A DNA stretch of 64,000 bases, from positions 186,001-250,000 of the forward strand of contig NZ_JAIZAP010000001.1 of the NCBI RefSeq assembly GCF_020404745.1, written 5' to 3'. The translations under genes were made by a program, and so were the position numbers. The stretch is from Aquibacillus saliphilus (GTDB lineage Bacteria > Bacillota > Bacilli > Bacillales > Amphibacillaceae). Under the pieces are notes generated by a model, which ran no database searches, had not been told where the DNA came from, and was given only the letters and a program-made list of their open reading frames with translations. Below, piece after piece: positions 8,087-16,073 of this stretch; position 1 is the stretch's first letter; every line of letters starts with the position of its first letter.

Positions 8087-8589
8087 GGTTTATACACCTC
8101 CACAGTAGCTGCCATGTAGTGATGACCTGTTCCGCAGTATTCATTGCATACTAGAGTATAAGTGCCAGCTGTTTTTAATACAGTTTCCAATGAGCTAATA
8201 TGTCCAGGTTCAACCATCATGTTTACATTCGTTCCTGCAAGATGGAACCCATGTACAACATCCGTCGTAGTTACTTGAAATAATACCGTAGACCCTTCAG
8301 GAATTCGAATGTTTTTCACGGCAGATCCTTCTTCATCTAACCCGAAATCATAGTTAAACGCAGATGCTATTACACTAACAATATATTTATCCTCACCAAC
8401 TTGGCGAAGACCAAGATTTTCATCTCTGAAAGCCTCATGAGCTTCTACGTTTTGTGGATCAATTGTAGCTAAATGACTTGGTGGTTGCATTCCTTTATAA
8501 AATGCACCAATTCCGAGTACCGTTAAAAACAAAATTAACGATGCAACTCCAAATATGAGCCAGATTTTTTCGTATTTGTGTAAATGCAT
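8083..8589 (-). CDS. cbaB: ba3-type cytochrome c oxidase subunit II (CuA)
   Basis: 168-aa subunit II. One N-terminal membrane anchor (residues about 10-31) precedes a cupredoxin domain on the outer membrane face. The binuclear CuA site is complete: H113 in VVHGFHLAGTN, then C148, C152, H156 and M159 in CNEYCGTGHHYM. It accepts electrons from cytochrome c and passes them to subunit I. The single anchor and short length are typical of the B-class enzyme. Followed by cbaA with a four-base overlap, preceded by the 49-aa subunit IIa gene. Confidence 0.93.
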   Translation of the reverse strand: MHLHKYEKIWLIFGVASLILFLTVLGIGAFYKGMQPPSHLATIDPQNVEAHEAFRDENLGLRQVGEDKYIVSVIASAFNYDFGLDEEGSAVKNIRIPEGSTVLFQVTTTDVVHGFHLAGTNVNMMVEPGHISSLETVLKTAGTYTLVCNEYCGTGHHYMAATVEVYKP

Positions 8590-8616
8590 GAACTTTCCCC
8601 CTTAAAAACTATAAAT

Positions 8617-8766
8617 CTATCGTGCAACAAATAAAGCAAAGACAATAAACCAACTAATAACAATAAAAGCACCGATAGCGAACACAGCAATCAATGTACC
8701 TTTTAATTCTGGTTCAGTTTCCGATGCAATTTCCTTATTCTGTTTTTGCAATGGACTATTAGACAT
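8617..8766 (-). CDS. ba3 oxidase small subunit (subunit IIa/CbaD type)
   Basis: 49-aa protein, short enough to be missed by standard length cut-offs. Residues 1-20 are polar (MSNSPLQKQNKE...), followed by one membrane helix (GTLIAVFAIGAFIVISWFIV) and a short end. This is the form of subunit IIa of ba3 oxidases, a single helix packed beside subunit I. AAGGGGTG precedes the ATG at a proper distance, and the stop lies 27 bases before cbaB, so it is the first gene of a three-gene oxidase operon. Confidence 0.8.
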   Translation of the reverse strand: MSNSPLQKQNKEIASETEPELKGTLIAVFAIGAFIVISWFIVFALFVAR

Positions 8767-9027
8767 TGATCTTTCACCCCTTCATACTTACTCTGATTAT
8801 ACATTTATAATTTTACATGAAATTAAAGGCTAATTGAGGTGTGAATTAGACGATTCACAAATTATTCAATAATGGTGAAACCACCTACTAATTAAATTTT
8901 ACAAACCTTTTTGTTTATAAAGTTTGTGACAAAGTTGTGAACAAACTGCTCTTTCAATTACAAATTATTCCATTATTTATTTTGTTTCATCATTTATATT
9001 CGGATATTTTGGAACTGAAAGTAAAAA
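8767..9027. other. Intergenic, promoter region of the oxidase operon
   Basis: About 260 AT-rich bases between the subunit IIa start and the lipoprotein terminator. No gene seen. It must carry the minus-strand oxidase promoter, but I cannot pick a convincing one. Confidence 0.4.
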
Positions 9028-9066
9028 AAAGAAGCCCTCAAAAGAATATCTTTTAGGGGCTTCTTT
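9028..9066 (-). terminator. Terminator of the lipoprotein gene
   Basis: AAAGAAGCCC (9028-9037) pairs with GGGCTTCTTT (9057-9066), with further inner pairs; on the minus strand the hairpin is followed by a U run (A run at 9023-9030). Confidence 0.8.
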
Positions 9067-9085
9067 GAAGCTTTATTAACTGAAA

Positions 9086-9634
9086 TTAACTAAACGCTGC
9101 AGCCATATCAGGTACAATTAATTCAACCTCTTCGTATAGAGAAGCTATTGTGTTTTGGAATTCTTCCCATTTTGACTCAGCAGTGGATAGATCAATCTCG
9201 TCTGCCTCTAAAGCAGTTTGAATTTCACTATAATAAGCACTTAACGAAGCAATAGCAGAATCATATTGTTCTTTTAAATCCTCTGGAATATCTGCTTCAA
9301 GTTTGTAATCTTCAAGAGTTGTTTGTGCTTCTTCAGCAGCAGTTTTAGCTTCAGTAGCAAGTGCATCGACTTCTTCATCTGTTGTATCTTCACTTTCAAC
9401 GGATGCTTGAAAATCATTTATTTTTTGTTGGAACGGAGTAACAACTTCGGCCAGATTTAACTGTTCGTTTAGTAAAGCGCTTTTTATTTCTTTGTCTTTC
9501 GTAGCTGCTTGATCATCAGCACTTGTTTCTTGTTGATCGTCGCCTGTATTATCTGTTGATTCATCATCTGTTTGTGCACAACCTGTTACAAGTATTGTAA
9601 TAAGTAGACCGAATACGAGTAAATATTGTTTCAT
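9086..9634 (-). CDS. Secreted lipoprotein, acidic and helical, function unknown
   Basis: 182-aa predicted lipoprotein: a basic start (MKQYLL), a hydrophobic stretch, then the lipobox LVTGC with the acylated Cys at 18. The mature part begins with an acidic, Asp/Gln-rich linker (DDESTDNTGDDQQETS) and continues as helical, Glu-rich sequence (TAAEEAQTTLEDYK, SAIASLSAYYSEIQTALEAD). It resembles the YkyA-like cell-wall-binding lipoproteins in general composition, but no family is assigned. Start set at 9634: AAAGGTGG lies eight bases upstream, while the longer GTG start at 9646 falls inside that ribosome-binding site. Confidence 0.8.
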   Translation of the reverse strand: MKQYLLVFGLLITILVTGCAQTDDESTDNTGDDQQETSADDQAATKDKEIKSALLNEQLNLAEVVTPFQQKINDFQASVESEDTTDEEVDALATEAKTAAEEAQTTLEDYKLEADIPEDLKEQYDSAIASLSAYYSEIQTALEADEIDLSTAESKWEEFQNTIASLYEEVELIVPDMAAAFS

Positions 9635-9771
9635 GTTTGTTTCCACCTTTACTTCCTAAAATTGTAATTCACTATGTATTTTAATACCCTCTATTTTAAA
9701 AGTAAACATTCAGAAAAAATGTTATAATAGTATGAAATTTATGACTATTCAATTTAAAAAGGAGAATTAAA

Positions 9772-10539
9772 ATGTACCTACCTAGTTTTGATTTAGAAGA
9801 AAAGCTAGCTGTAGTCACTGGAGCAACAAAGGGAATTGGAAGAGTAGTTGCACTTGCTTATGCAGAGGCTGGAGCAAATGTTGTATTAATTGCTCGGACA
9901 AAGTCAGAGTTAGTAAAGGTTAAAACGGAGGCTGAAGCCTATGGAAAAAAAGTTTACATAATTTGTAGTGATATAAACAGTCACACTTATATTATCGAAC
10001 AGTTAGACCAAATAATCGGACAAACGCCAATCGATATTTGGGTTAATAATGTAGGTATAAACATACGAAGTGAAGCCCTTGAAGTGACTGAAGCAGAATG
10101 GGACCGAATTGTAGACACAAACATGAAAAGTTCTTTTTTCTTAGCACAAGCTGCAGGCAAAAGAATGAAGCGTCATCAACAGGGGAAAATTATTAATATT
10201 TCTTCGGTAGGTGGACATGTCGCATTAAGGACGGGTGTTGTTTATGCAATGACGAAAAGTGCGCTTATTCAAATGACCAAAAATTTGGCATTAGAGTGGG
10301 GTAAGTATGGAATTAATGTTAATGCTATTGGTCCTTGGTATTTTAAAACAGAACTGACAGAAAAACTACTAGAAGACGAAGAGTATCTAAGCGATATTCT
10401 TTCAAGAACGCCACTTAATCGAATTGGAAAACTAGTAGAACTGGCAGGGACTGCAGTATTTTTAGGATCTGAAGCAAGTAATTATATTACTGGGCAAACG
10501 ATATTTGTTGATGGAGGAATGACTATTTACGGATTTTAG
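9772..10539 (+). CDS. Short-chain dehydrogenase/reductase (SDR, classical)
   Basis: 255-aa NAD(P)-dependent oxidoreductase. The cofactor motif TGATKGIG (residues 16-23), structural motif NNVG (92-95) and the catalytic Ser145-Tyr158-Lys162 are all present, with the family C-terminus YITGQTIFVDGG. By size and motifs it groups with gluconate 5-dehydrogenase/3-oxoacyl-ACP reductase-like SDRs; substrate cannot be told. Start ATG with AAAAGGAGA upstream. It precedes the type III polyketide synthase by 84 bases on the same strand, so a role in the same pathway is possible but unproven. Confidence 0.85.
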   Translation: MYLPSFDLEEKLAVVTGATKGIGRVVALAYAEAGANVVLIARTKSELVKVKTEAEAYGKKVYIICSDINSHTYIIEQLDQIIGQTPIDIWVNNVGINIRSEALEVTEAEWDRIVDTNMKSSFFLAQAAGKRMKRHQQGKIINISSVGGHVALRTGVVYAMTKSALIQMTKNLALEWGKYGINVNAIGPWYFKTELTEKLLEDEEYLSDILSRTPLNRIGKLVELAGTAVFLGSEASNYITGQTIFVDGGMTIYGF

Positions 10540-10623
10540 AAAACGATTATTTTAGATAAAACGATAATTAATTTAATAAAAATTTTACTATTTGTGCACA
10601 CTATAGTAAAAAAGGTGATATTT

Positions 10624-11712
10624 ATGGCTTATATATTTTCGATTGGGGTAAGTATTCCTGAGTATAACATCTCTCAAAGTGAAGTTAAGGAATTTGTGAA
10701 AACAATATTTCCTAGACCCAAAAGGGAAATGGAAAGATTACTACCTATTTTTGAAAATGCTAACATTTCTAATCGTCAATTTGTTGTAGGGAAGTCGTGG
10801 TTTAGTCAAGAACATCCTTTTGAAGAACGCAATCGACTTTACCAACAAAAATCTATTGAACATGGTGAAGAGGCAATAGAAAATTGTTTATGTAACTCAG
10901 ATTTTTTATCATCACCTATTCCCTATGAGGCAGTAGATGCTATTATATTTGTTTCAAGCACTGGTATATCTACACCTTCGATCGATGCGCATTTATTAAA
11001 CAGAAAAAACTTTAGAGATGACGTAGTTCGAATTCCTTTATGGGGTTTGGGCTGTGCGGGTGGTGCAAGCGGGTTAGCAAGAGCAAATGATTGGCTAAAT
11101 TCACACCCGGATAGCTGCGCTCTGGTTGTTTGTGTTGAGCTGTGTAGCCTAACTTTTCAAAAAGGTGATTCAAAAAAGAGTAACTTTATTGGTACAGCCT
11201 TGTTTGGGGATGGAATATCAGCAGCCTTAGTGGTAGGGGATGAATCCAAATATTTAAAAAACAGAAAGGGATTAACTCCGAAAATTGGAAAAACAAGTTC
11301 TAGAATGAAAAAAGATAGTTTAAATGTAATGGGATGGGACATCTCAAGTCAAGGTTTTGAAGTAGTATTCGCTAAAAGCATTCCTCAATTGGTTAAGTCT
11401 TTCTGGAAAGATCATATCCATACATTTATCGAACAACTAAACATTACTAGCGCTGATTTACCTTTTTTCGTGGCACATCCAGGTGGACAAAAAGTATTGC
11501 TCGCAATGGAAGAAGTACTTGAAACTTCAAGCAAATCCCTACGTCATTCATACCGGGTGTTGGAACAACATGGGAATATGTCGTCCGCAACTATTCTTCA
11601 TATTTTAGGAGAATGGATGAAAGAGGATATTGCTGAAGGAGAAGAAAGCATTTTGTCAGCGCTAGGACCGGGATTCAGCTCTGAGTTAATGAGTTTGAAA
11701 TGGTCATTATGA
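10624..11712 (+). CDS. bcsA: Type III polyketide synthase (BcsA/BpsA, chalcone-synthase family)
   Basis: 362-aa homodimeric thiolase-fold enzyme that extends an acyl-CoA starter with malonyl-CoA. The catalytic triad is complete: C144 in WGLGCAGGAS, H285 in VAHPGGQK, N318 in QHGNMSSAT. In B. subtilis the homologue makes triketide and tetraketide alkylpyrones from long-chain acyl-CoAs. Start at ATG 10624 with AAAGGTG in front; the GTG at 10594 lacks a ribosome-binding site. The next gene, an isoprenylcysteine-type methyltransferase, overlaps by four bases, the same pair as B. subtilis BpsA-BpsB, where the second enzyme O-methylates the pyrone. Confidence 0.93.
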   Translation: MAYIFSIGVSIPEYNISQSEVKEFVKTIFPRPKREMERLLPIFENANISNRQFVVGKSWFSQEHPFEERNRLYQQKSIEHGEEAIENCLCNSDFLSSPIPYEAVDAIIFVSSTGISTPSIDAHLLNRKNFRDDVVRIPLWGLGCAGGASGLARANDWLNSHPDSCALVVCVELCSLTFQKGDSKKSNFIGTALFGDGISAALVVGDESKYLKNRKGLTPKIGKTSSRMKKDSLNVMGWDISSQGFEVVFAKSIPQLVKSFWKDHIHTFIEQLNITSADLPFFVAHPGGQKVLLAMEEVLETSSKSLRHSYRVLEQHGNMSSATILHILGEWMKEDIAEGEESILSALGPGFSSELMSLKWSL

Positions 11713-12224
11713 CAACAGGCTTATGGTTCATTTTAATTTTTTTGATTTGTCAACGGATTGTAGAATTAGTAATAGCTAAGAGTAATGAGAAGTGGATGAA
11801 ACAAAGAGGAGCGTTTGAAACAGGTCAAAAACATTATAAATGGTTTGTAATCGTTCATTGTCTGTTTTTTCTCTCCCTGATACTTGAAGTGTTTAATAAT
11901 CCAGATGATATTACTCCACCAATTGCCTTACTATTCGTATTTGGAATTACACAGTTGTTTAGGGTATGGTGTATTACTTCTTTAGGTCGATACTGGAACA
12001 CTAAAATTATTGTCCTACCAGAAGCGGAAATTGTAACTAGAGGACCTTATAGATTTATAAAACACCCTAACTACTTAATTGTTGGAGTTGAGTTATTTGT
12101 CATCCCTTTGATTTTTGAGGCGTATATTACCTCAATATTATTCCCGATTCTACATCTTGTATTAATGAAAATTAGAATTCCAACAGAAGAAAAAGCATTA
12201 CTCAAACTTTATGTAGAAAAATAA
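11709..12224 (+). CDS. ypbQ: Alkylpyrone O-methyltransferase, ICMT family (YpbQ/BpsB)
   Basis: 171-aa integral membrane protein of the isoprenylcysteine carboxyl methyltransferase family, with about five hydrophobic segments and the signature GPYRFIKHPNYLIV plus a terminal Glu-rich IPTEEKAL region. In B. subtilis it methylates the hydroxyl of BpsA alkylpyrones. Start taken at ATG 11709, which overlaps the bcsA TGA as ATGA (translational coupling); an in-frame ATG at 11700 is possible. The motif order and the neighbour make the assignment strong. Confidence 0.88.
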   Translation: MTTGLWFILIFLICQRIVELVIAKSNEKWMKQRGAFETGQKHYKWFVIVHCLFFLSLILEVFNNPDDITPPIALLFVFGITQLFRVWCITSLGRYWNTKIIVLPEAEIVTRGPYRFIKHPNYLIVGVELFVIPLIFEAYITSILFPILHLVLMKIRIPTEEKALLKLYVEK

Positions 12225-12315
12225 AGAGTGTACCGTATAGACAAACGGATGTTCGTAATTTATACTAACTAGTAAGAAGTAGGTCCATTTAATTAATTAG
12301 TAGAGGTGGCCCACC

Positions 12316-12588
12316 ATGAAAAAAAGTAATCGATTGGCATATTATATTGAAGATTTATGGACAAAGGGATTCAAATTGACTGATGAAGAAGTACGTTTCA
12401 TCTACTTTGGAAAAAACTCGACAGATGCACCTGAATGGAAAATAATGCTGGCCTTAAGAATAACCTTGCGTGTTCAAAAGTCATTTGATGCGAGCTTCTT
12501 TTTAAGTCTACTTGAGTTACTGAATAGTGATACAATTAAGACTAAAAAAGAAGCAAACACCGCGTTAAAAGACAAGGGATTCGTCTAG
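12316..12588 (+). CDS. Small conserved protein, possibly DUF6123 family
   Basis: 90-aa soluble protein with predicted helices (RLAYYIEDLWTKGF, EWKIMLALRITLRVQKS, ASFFLSLLELLNS) and a basic C-terminus (KKEANTALKDKG). I recall similar Bacillaceae proteins beside bcsA/ypdQ grouped as DUF6123, but this is from memory and not certain. AGAGGTGG at 12301-12308 precedes ATG 12316. Function unknown. It converges with ypdQ, four bases between stops. Confidence 0.6.
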   Translation: MKKSNRLAYYIEDLWTKGFKLTDEEVRFIYFGKNSTDAPEWKIMLALRITLRVQKSFDASFFLSLLELLNSDTIKTKKEANTALKDKGFV

Positions 12589-12592
12589 TTGT

Positions 12593-12979
12593 TTACATAT
12601 GGATTGCCTGTCTTGCTAAACGATCCGCATGCTGATTTTTTTTTTCTGGTATCCATTTAATAAAGAAAAAGGGGAACTGCTGTGAATCTTTTACTATTCG
12701 TTCAAGTAAAGGAATAAACTTAACATTCTTAGTGTGTTCTTTCTCGAAAAGGTCCACGACTAGTTTCGAGTCAGATCGAAAAGATAATATCTCATTAGGG
12801 AATTTCTGTTTACATATTTCAATTCCTTTAATAACAGCCCAAAATTCCGCTTCGTGATTTGACAACATTCCAAGATGAAAACTATATTCATGAATTGTTG
12901 TTCCTTCTTTTATATAAACACCAGCTCCGCTTAACCCTGGATCTCCATTAGCTGCTCCATCGGTATATATTTCAATCAT
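12593..12979 (-). CDS. ypdQ: RNase H-like protein YpdQ
   Basis: 128-aa protein of the RNase HI fold. The four acidic catalytic positions are visible: D7 in YTDGAA, E44 in NHEAEFWAV, D69 in RSDSKLVV and the late Asp in QHADRLARQA. It lacks the basic handle region of E. coli RNase HI, as do YpdQ and YpeP of Bacillus. Expected activity is cleavage of RNA in RNA-DNA hybrids, though B. subtilis YpdQ itself is reported as poorly active. Encoded after ypdP on the same strand, the B. subtilis order. Confidence 0.85.
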   Translation of the reverse strand: MIEIYTDGAANGDPGLSGAGVYIKEGTTIHEYSFHLGMLSNHEAEFWAVIKGIEICKQKFPNEILSFRSDSKLVVDLFEKEHTKNVKFIPLLERIVKDSQQFPFFFIKWIPEKKNQHADRLARQAIHM

Positions 12980-13026
12980 GCCGTTTCTCCTTTAAAGGAT
13001 ATACTTTTAATTAAACATTTATCCTA

Positions 13027-13704
13027 TTAAACAGTTTTTCTTATTTTTTTGGCCATATACAAAAACGGGGTATCAATAGCCGCTACAATAAATTTTATTA
13101 TATAGGTAGTAATAAATATTTCTAACCAAATTTGAAATGGGTATTGACCTAAAAAAGCTATCGAACAAAATATGGCACTATCCAAAAGTTGACTAATCAT
13201 TGTACTTCCGTTATTCCTAATCCACAAAAACTTAGGATCAGGTAGCATTGCTTTAATTTTTGTATAGATAAAGACATCAAAATATTGGCTGATTAGATAA
13301 GCTACTAGGCTACCAAGAGCGATACGAGGAACAAGACCAAAGAGTGTTGTTAATGAATCCTGTGCAAAATCACCTGGCCCTGGTTGAAACTGCAATGCAA
13401 ATTGCATCATTATAGTCATTGCAATTAACGTAGAGAAACCTAACCAAACAGCTTTTTTTGCATCAGACTTTCCGTACTTTTCATTGAGAATATCTGTTGC
13501 CAAAAATGCTGTACCATAAATAATATTTCCTAGTGTGGCTGTTAAACCAAAAAGTTCAATCGTCTTAACTACTTGAATATTTGCAACAACAGTTGACATG
13601 CCGATCCACACAAATAAACCTGGTTTTCCAAAAATACGGTAAACTAGGATAAGCATTCCAAAATTCATTACTGCAAATAATATCCATAACCACTCATTCA
13701 TCAT
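13027..13704 (-). CDS. ypdP: Queuosine precursor transporter, YhhQ/YpdP family
   Basis: 225-aa membrane protein with about six hydrophobic segments and family motifs GTAFLATDILNEKYG and GSTMISQLLDSAIF. The YhhQ family imports preQ0/preQ1, the deazapurine precursors of the tRNA base queuosine. Two adjacent ATG codons (13704, 13701); the GGAGG core is eight bases before the first. That ribosome-binding site is the 3' end of a preQ1-I riboswitch, so translation should be shut off when preQ1 is plentiful, which supports the transport function directly. Confidence 0.9.
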   Translation of the reverse strand: MMNEWLWILFAVMNFGMLILVYRIFGKPGLFVWIGMSTVVANIQVVKTIELFGLTATLGNIIYGTAFLATDILNEKYGKSDAKKAVWLGFSTLIAMTIMMQFALQFQPGPGDFAQDSLTTLFGLVPRIALGSLVAYLISQYFDVFIYTKIKAMLPDPKFLWIRNNGSTMISQLLDSAIFCSIAFLGQYPFQIWLEIFITTYIIKFIVAAIDTPFLYMAKKIRKTV

Positions 13705-13712
13705 TAGCTAAT

Positions 13713-13752
13713 CCTCCTTAGTTTTGATAACGCGGGAATTTGCGAACCGCGA
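13713..13752 (-). promoter_or_regulatory. preQ1-I riboswitch (translational)
   Basis: Read on the minus strand: stem CGCGG (complement of 13747-13751), loop UUCGCAAAUUC, stem return CCGCG, a short A-rich linker, and the pseudoknot tail AACUAAGGAG. This is the compact preQ1 class I pattern. The tail contains the GGAG ribosome-binding site of ypdP, so ligand binding would bury it. Small size and precise fit to the consensus, plus a queuosine-precursor transporter downstream, make this a strong call. Confidence 0.9.
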
Positions 13753-14000
13753 CTATAAACTATCCATTTTATCATAACAATAATAGTAACACTTAAAACC
13801 ACAAAATATCTACCAATCCGATTAGCATCTATTTTGTGTATCTTGATTGCCTATTATGTGATAATAGTAGAACCGTGCATAATTCAATTTTGCATTTGTT
13901 AATCAAGAAACAGCGTAAAAAGTTGACTTTAGTTATGGGCATATAAACTGTATTATTTTATTATCTAACTTCCTTTTTGCTAGAAAATAGTGATATAACA
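13753..14000. other. Intergenic between divergent ypdP and the HD-domain gene
   Basis: About 250 AT-rich bases. No gene seen; holds the divergent promoters, which I cannot place with confidence. Confidence 0.4.
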
Positions 14001-14150
14001 GAGGAGTAAGTGTTCCTTTTTCGTAAAAATAGAGATGAAAATGATGACACAGGTTTTACAAACGAATTGCCCGGAAAAAATGATAATAAAGTTATTGGTG
14101 ATGGTGGGACCATTCAAACAAAAAATCCATTAACTAGTAAGGAGAGACTA

Positions 14151-14747
14151 ATGAATAAGCAAAAAATAGTAGAAAAAGTCGAATCATATGTATATGATCT
14201 CTTTAAAAATGATGACACAGGTCACGACTACTACCATATGAAACGTGTCGCTTACATGGCGAGACATATTGCGGAGTCGGAAAGTGCTGATGAATTTATT
14301 GCTGAGGTGGGTGGCTGGTTGCACGATATAGGGGATAAAAAGCTATTTAAAGAACCTCTATTAGTAAAAAAAGACATGTACTCATTTTTAGAACGATTAA
14401 ATTTAACAGTGGAACAACTATCTCAAATAGAAAAAGCTGTTAGTGGGGTTTCATTTAGCGGAGGTCAAAAGCCTCTAAGCAAGGAAGGTGAAATAGTTCA
14501 GGATGCCGATAGACTCGATGCAATTGGAGCGTTAGGTATTGCGAGAACGTTTGCTTACGGCGGTTCTAATCAGCAGTTGATTCATTCTGATGAATCAAAA
14601 AACACTAGTATTCAGCATTTCTATGATAAACTTTTGTTGCTTAAGGACTTAATAAATACGGATACAGCTAAAAAACTGGCCGAAGAGAGACATCAATTTA
14701 TGAATCTATACTTAGAACAGTTTTATTCTGAATGGAATATAAACTAA
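14151..14747 (+). CDS. HD-domain phosphohydrolase, YpgQ/YedJ family
   Basis: 198-aa metal-dependent hydrolase. Motifs of the HD superfamily: HDYYHMKRV (first His), GWLHDIGDKK (the HD pair) and the late Asp in QDADRLDAIGALGIAR. B. subtilis YpgQ hydrolyses nucleoside triphosphates with manganese; a similar role is inferred. Start placed at ATG 14151, preceded by TAAGGAGAG. The frame stays open upstream to a GTG at 14010 with GAGGAG three bases before it, which would add 47 polar residues (MFLFRKNRDENDDTG...), so a longer protein cannot be excluded. Confidence 0.85.
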   Translation: MNKQKIVEKVESYVYDLFKNDDTGHDYYHMKRVAYMARHIAESESADEFIAEVGGWLHDIGDKKLFKEPLLVKKDMYSFLERLNLTVEQLSQIEKAVSGVSFSGGQKPLSKEGEIVQDADRLDAIGALGIARTFAYGGSNQQLIHSDESKNTSIQHFYDKLLLLKDLINTDTAKKLAEERHQFMNLYLEQFYSEWNIN

Positions 14748-14784
14748 AAAATTCGACCCTAGCTAGGGTCGAATTTTTTAGTTT
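14741..14784. terminator. 44-bp perfect palindrome, bidirectional terminator
   Basis: The half-site AAACTAAAAAATTCGACCCT plus AG is followed directly by its exact reverse complement. The GC core GACCCTAGCTAGGGTC is flanked by A6 and T6, so it ends transcription on both strands. It contains the stop codons of both convergent genes (14745-14747 and 14778-14780). Confidence 0.9.
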
Positions 14785-15854
14785 ATAGTAACTCGTTTAG
14801 CTCCTAAGTACCTTGATTGCCAATAGTCCGTTTTCATATCGCTAATCGTTACTCCATTCGAAGAACCTGCATGGACAAATTGACCGTTTCCTAAGTAGAT
14901 ACCCATGTGAGATGGACCTGGTTTATATGTTTCATAGAAGACAAAATCTCCGATTGATAGATTTTCTAGGGGTTTGCTAAAGTTCCAAATATCCGAAACA
15001 GTCCTTGGTAAACTAATACCTAACGATTGGTACACATATTGGATAAATCCACTACAATCAAACCCACTCGGTGAAGTCCCACCCCATACGTAAGGAGTTC
15101 CAATATGTTGTTTAGCACTACTAATAAGCTGTGAGACATCATAACTAGCTTGTTCTGAAGCCTTTTTAACTACTTTTGGCTCTTTTGGTGCTTCCTCTTC
15201 TTTTTTATCTTCTGGTTTTTTTTCAGCTTCTGAACTTTCTTCTTTCTTTTCTGGAGCTTCCGTTTCTGTCTCTTCAATTGGATCTGCGGTATAGATTGCG
15301 TTTACTGTTTTTTCATTAACCTCTTGTTCGATCTCTAAACCTTTGTCCTGTTGGAATGATTTTAGAGCCCGATCAGTAATTGGTCCGTAAATTCCGTCAA
15401 GTTCTCCTTTATAATATCCAAAATAATGAAGAGCATCTTGAATTGACTTAATATCTTCACCTTTGTCTCCTGGATAGTAGGTTTTAGAAATGGATTTAAT
15501 TGGTCTTAAGTGTTTTTCTCTTTCTATTCTTAGTAGTGTGGTTACAGTTCCATTATCTGCCTGACCAGTTACTTTTAAATCATTCTCGTATTGTAACTTC
15601 TTTAGTGCATATTCTGTCATAACACCAAATTCTCCATCAATTTTTTTATCAAAGTATGAGAGTTGATTTAATTTATGCTGAAGCATTCTAACGGAATCAT
15701 TATGCTCCCCATAGAAGAGTGTGCGTGACTCTGTAATCACTTCATTTTGTATCATCGGATATGCATCGACATAAAAGGAGAATGGTTGACTTAGTACAAA
15801 ACCATAGGCCATGGAATATTTAACGACATGTTGAACATTTCCATTAGTAAGCAT
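14778..15854 (-). CDS. Peptidoglycan endopeptidase: two PG-binding domains plus NlpC/P60
   Basis: 358-aa cell-wall hydrolase. Two PG_binding_1 repeats (about residues 45-112, with DGEFGVMTEYALKKLQ, and 120-192, with DGIYGPITDRALKSFQ) are joined by a Glu/Lys-rich linker (about 195-235) to an NlpC/P60 domain. The catalytic Cys is in GFDCSGFIQYVY and the His in GPSHMGIYLGNGQFVHAG. It should cleave D-Glu to diaminopimelate bonds in the wall. The N-terminus has only a weak hydrophobic stretch (MAYGFVLSQPFSFYV), so secretion is likely but the signal peptide is atypical. A 30-bp dyad lies 81 bases upstream. Confidence 0.87.
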   Translation of the reverse strand: MLTNGNVQHVVKYSMAYGFVLSQPFSFYVDAYPMIQNEVITESRTLFYGEHNDSVRMLQHKLNQLSYFDKKIDGEFGVMTEYALKKLQYENDLKVTGQADNGTVTTLLRIEREKHLRPIKSISKTYYPGDKGEDIKSIQDALHYFGYYKGELDGIYGPITDRALKSFQQDKGLEIEQEVNEKTVNAIYTADPIEETETEAPEKKEESSEAEKKPEDKKEEEAPKEPKVVKKASEQASYDVSQLISSAKQHIGTPYVWGGTSPSGFDCSGFIQYVYQSLGISLPRTVSDIWNFSKPLENLSIGDFVFYETYKPGPSHMGIYLGNGQFVHAGSSNGVTISDMKTDYWQSRYLGAKRVTIN

Positions 15855-15934
15855 GCAAAATCCCCTTTCCTAAATTGTACTCTTATCAAGATGTATGTAG
15901 AAAACAAAGGATTATGTAGCAATTGGTTAAACGA

Positions 15935-15964
15935 AATATTATTGTAATATGTTACAATAATATT
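15935..15964. promoter_or_regulatory. 30-bp inverted repeat upstream of the NlpC/P60 gene
   Basis: Arms AATATTATTGTAA (15935-15947) and TTACAATAATATT (15952-15964) are exact complements around TATG. No T run follows, so it is more like an operator than a terminator. The core TTGTAAnnnnTTACAA does not match a regulator I can name. Confidence 0.5.
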
Positions 15965-16073
15965 ACTATCATTTTTATAATTAAAATGATGCGAAAGATA
16001 AGTCTTTCACTCTTTAGTGACTTACATTTTAAAAATATACCGGGAAAAATTTTCCAGCTGAAATTGGTTTCAG

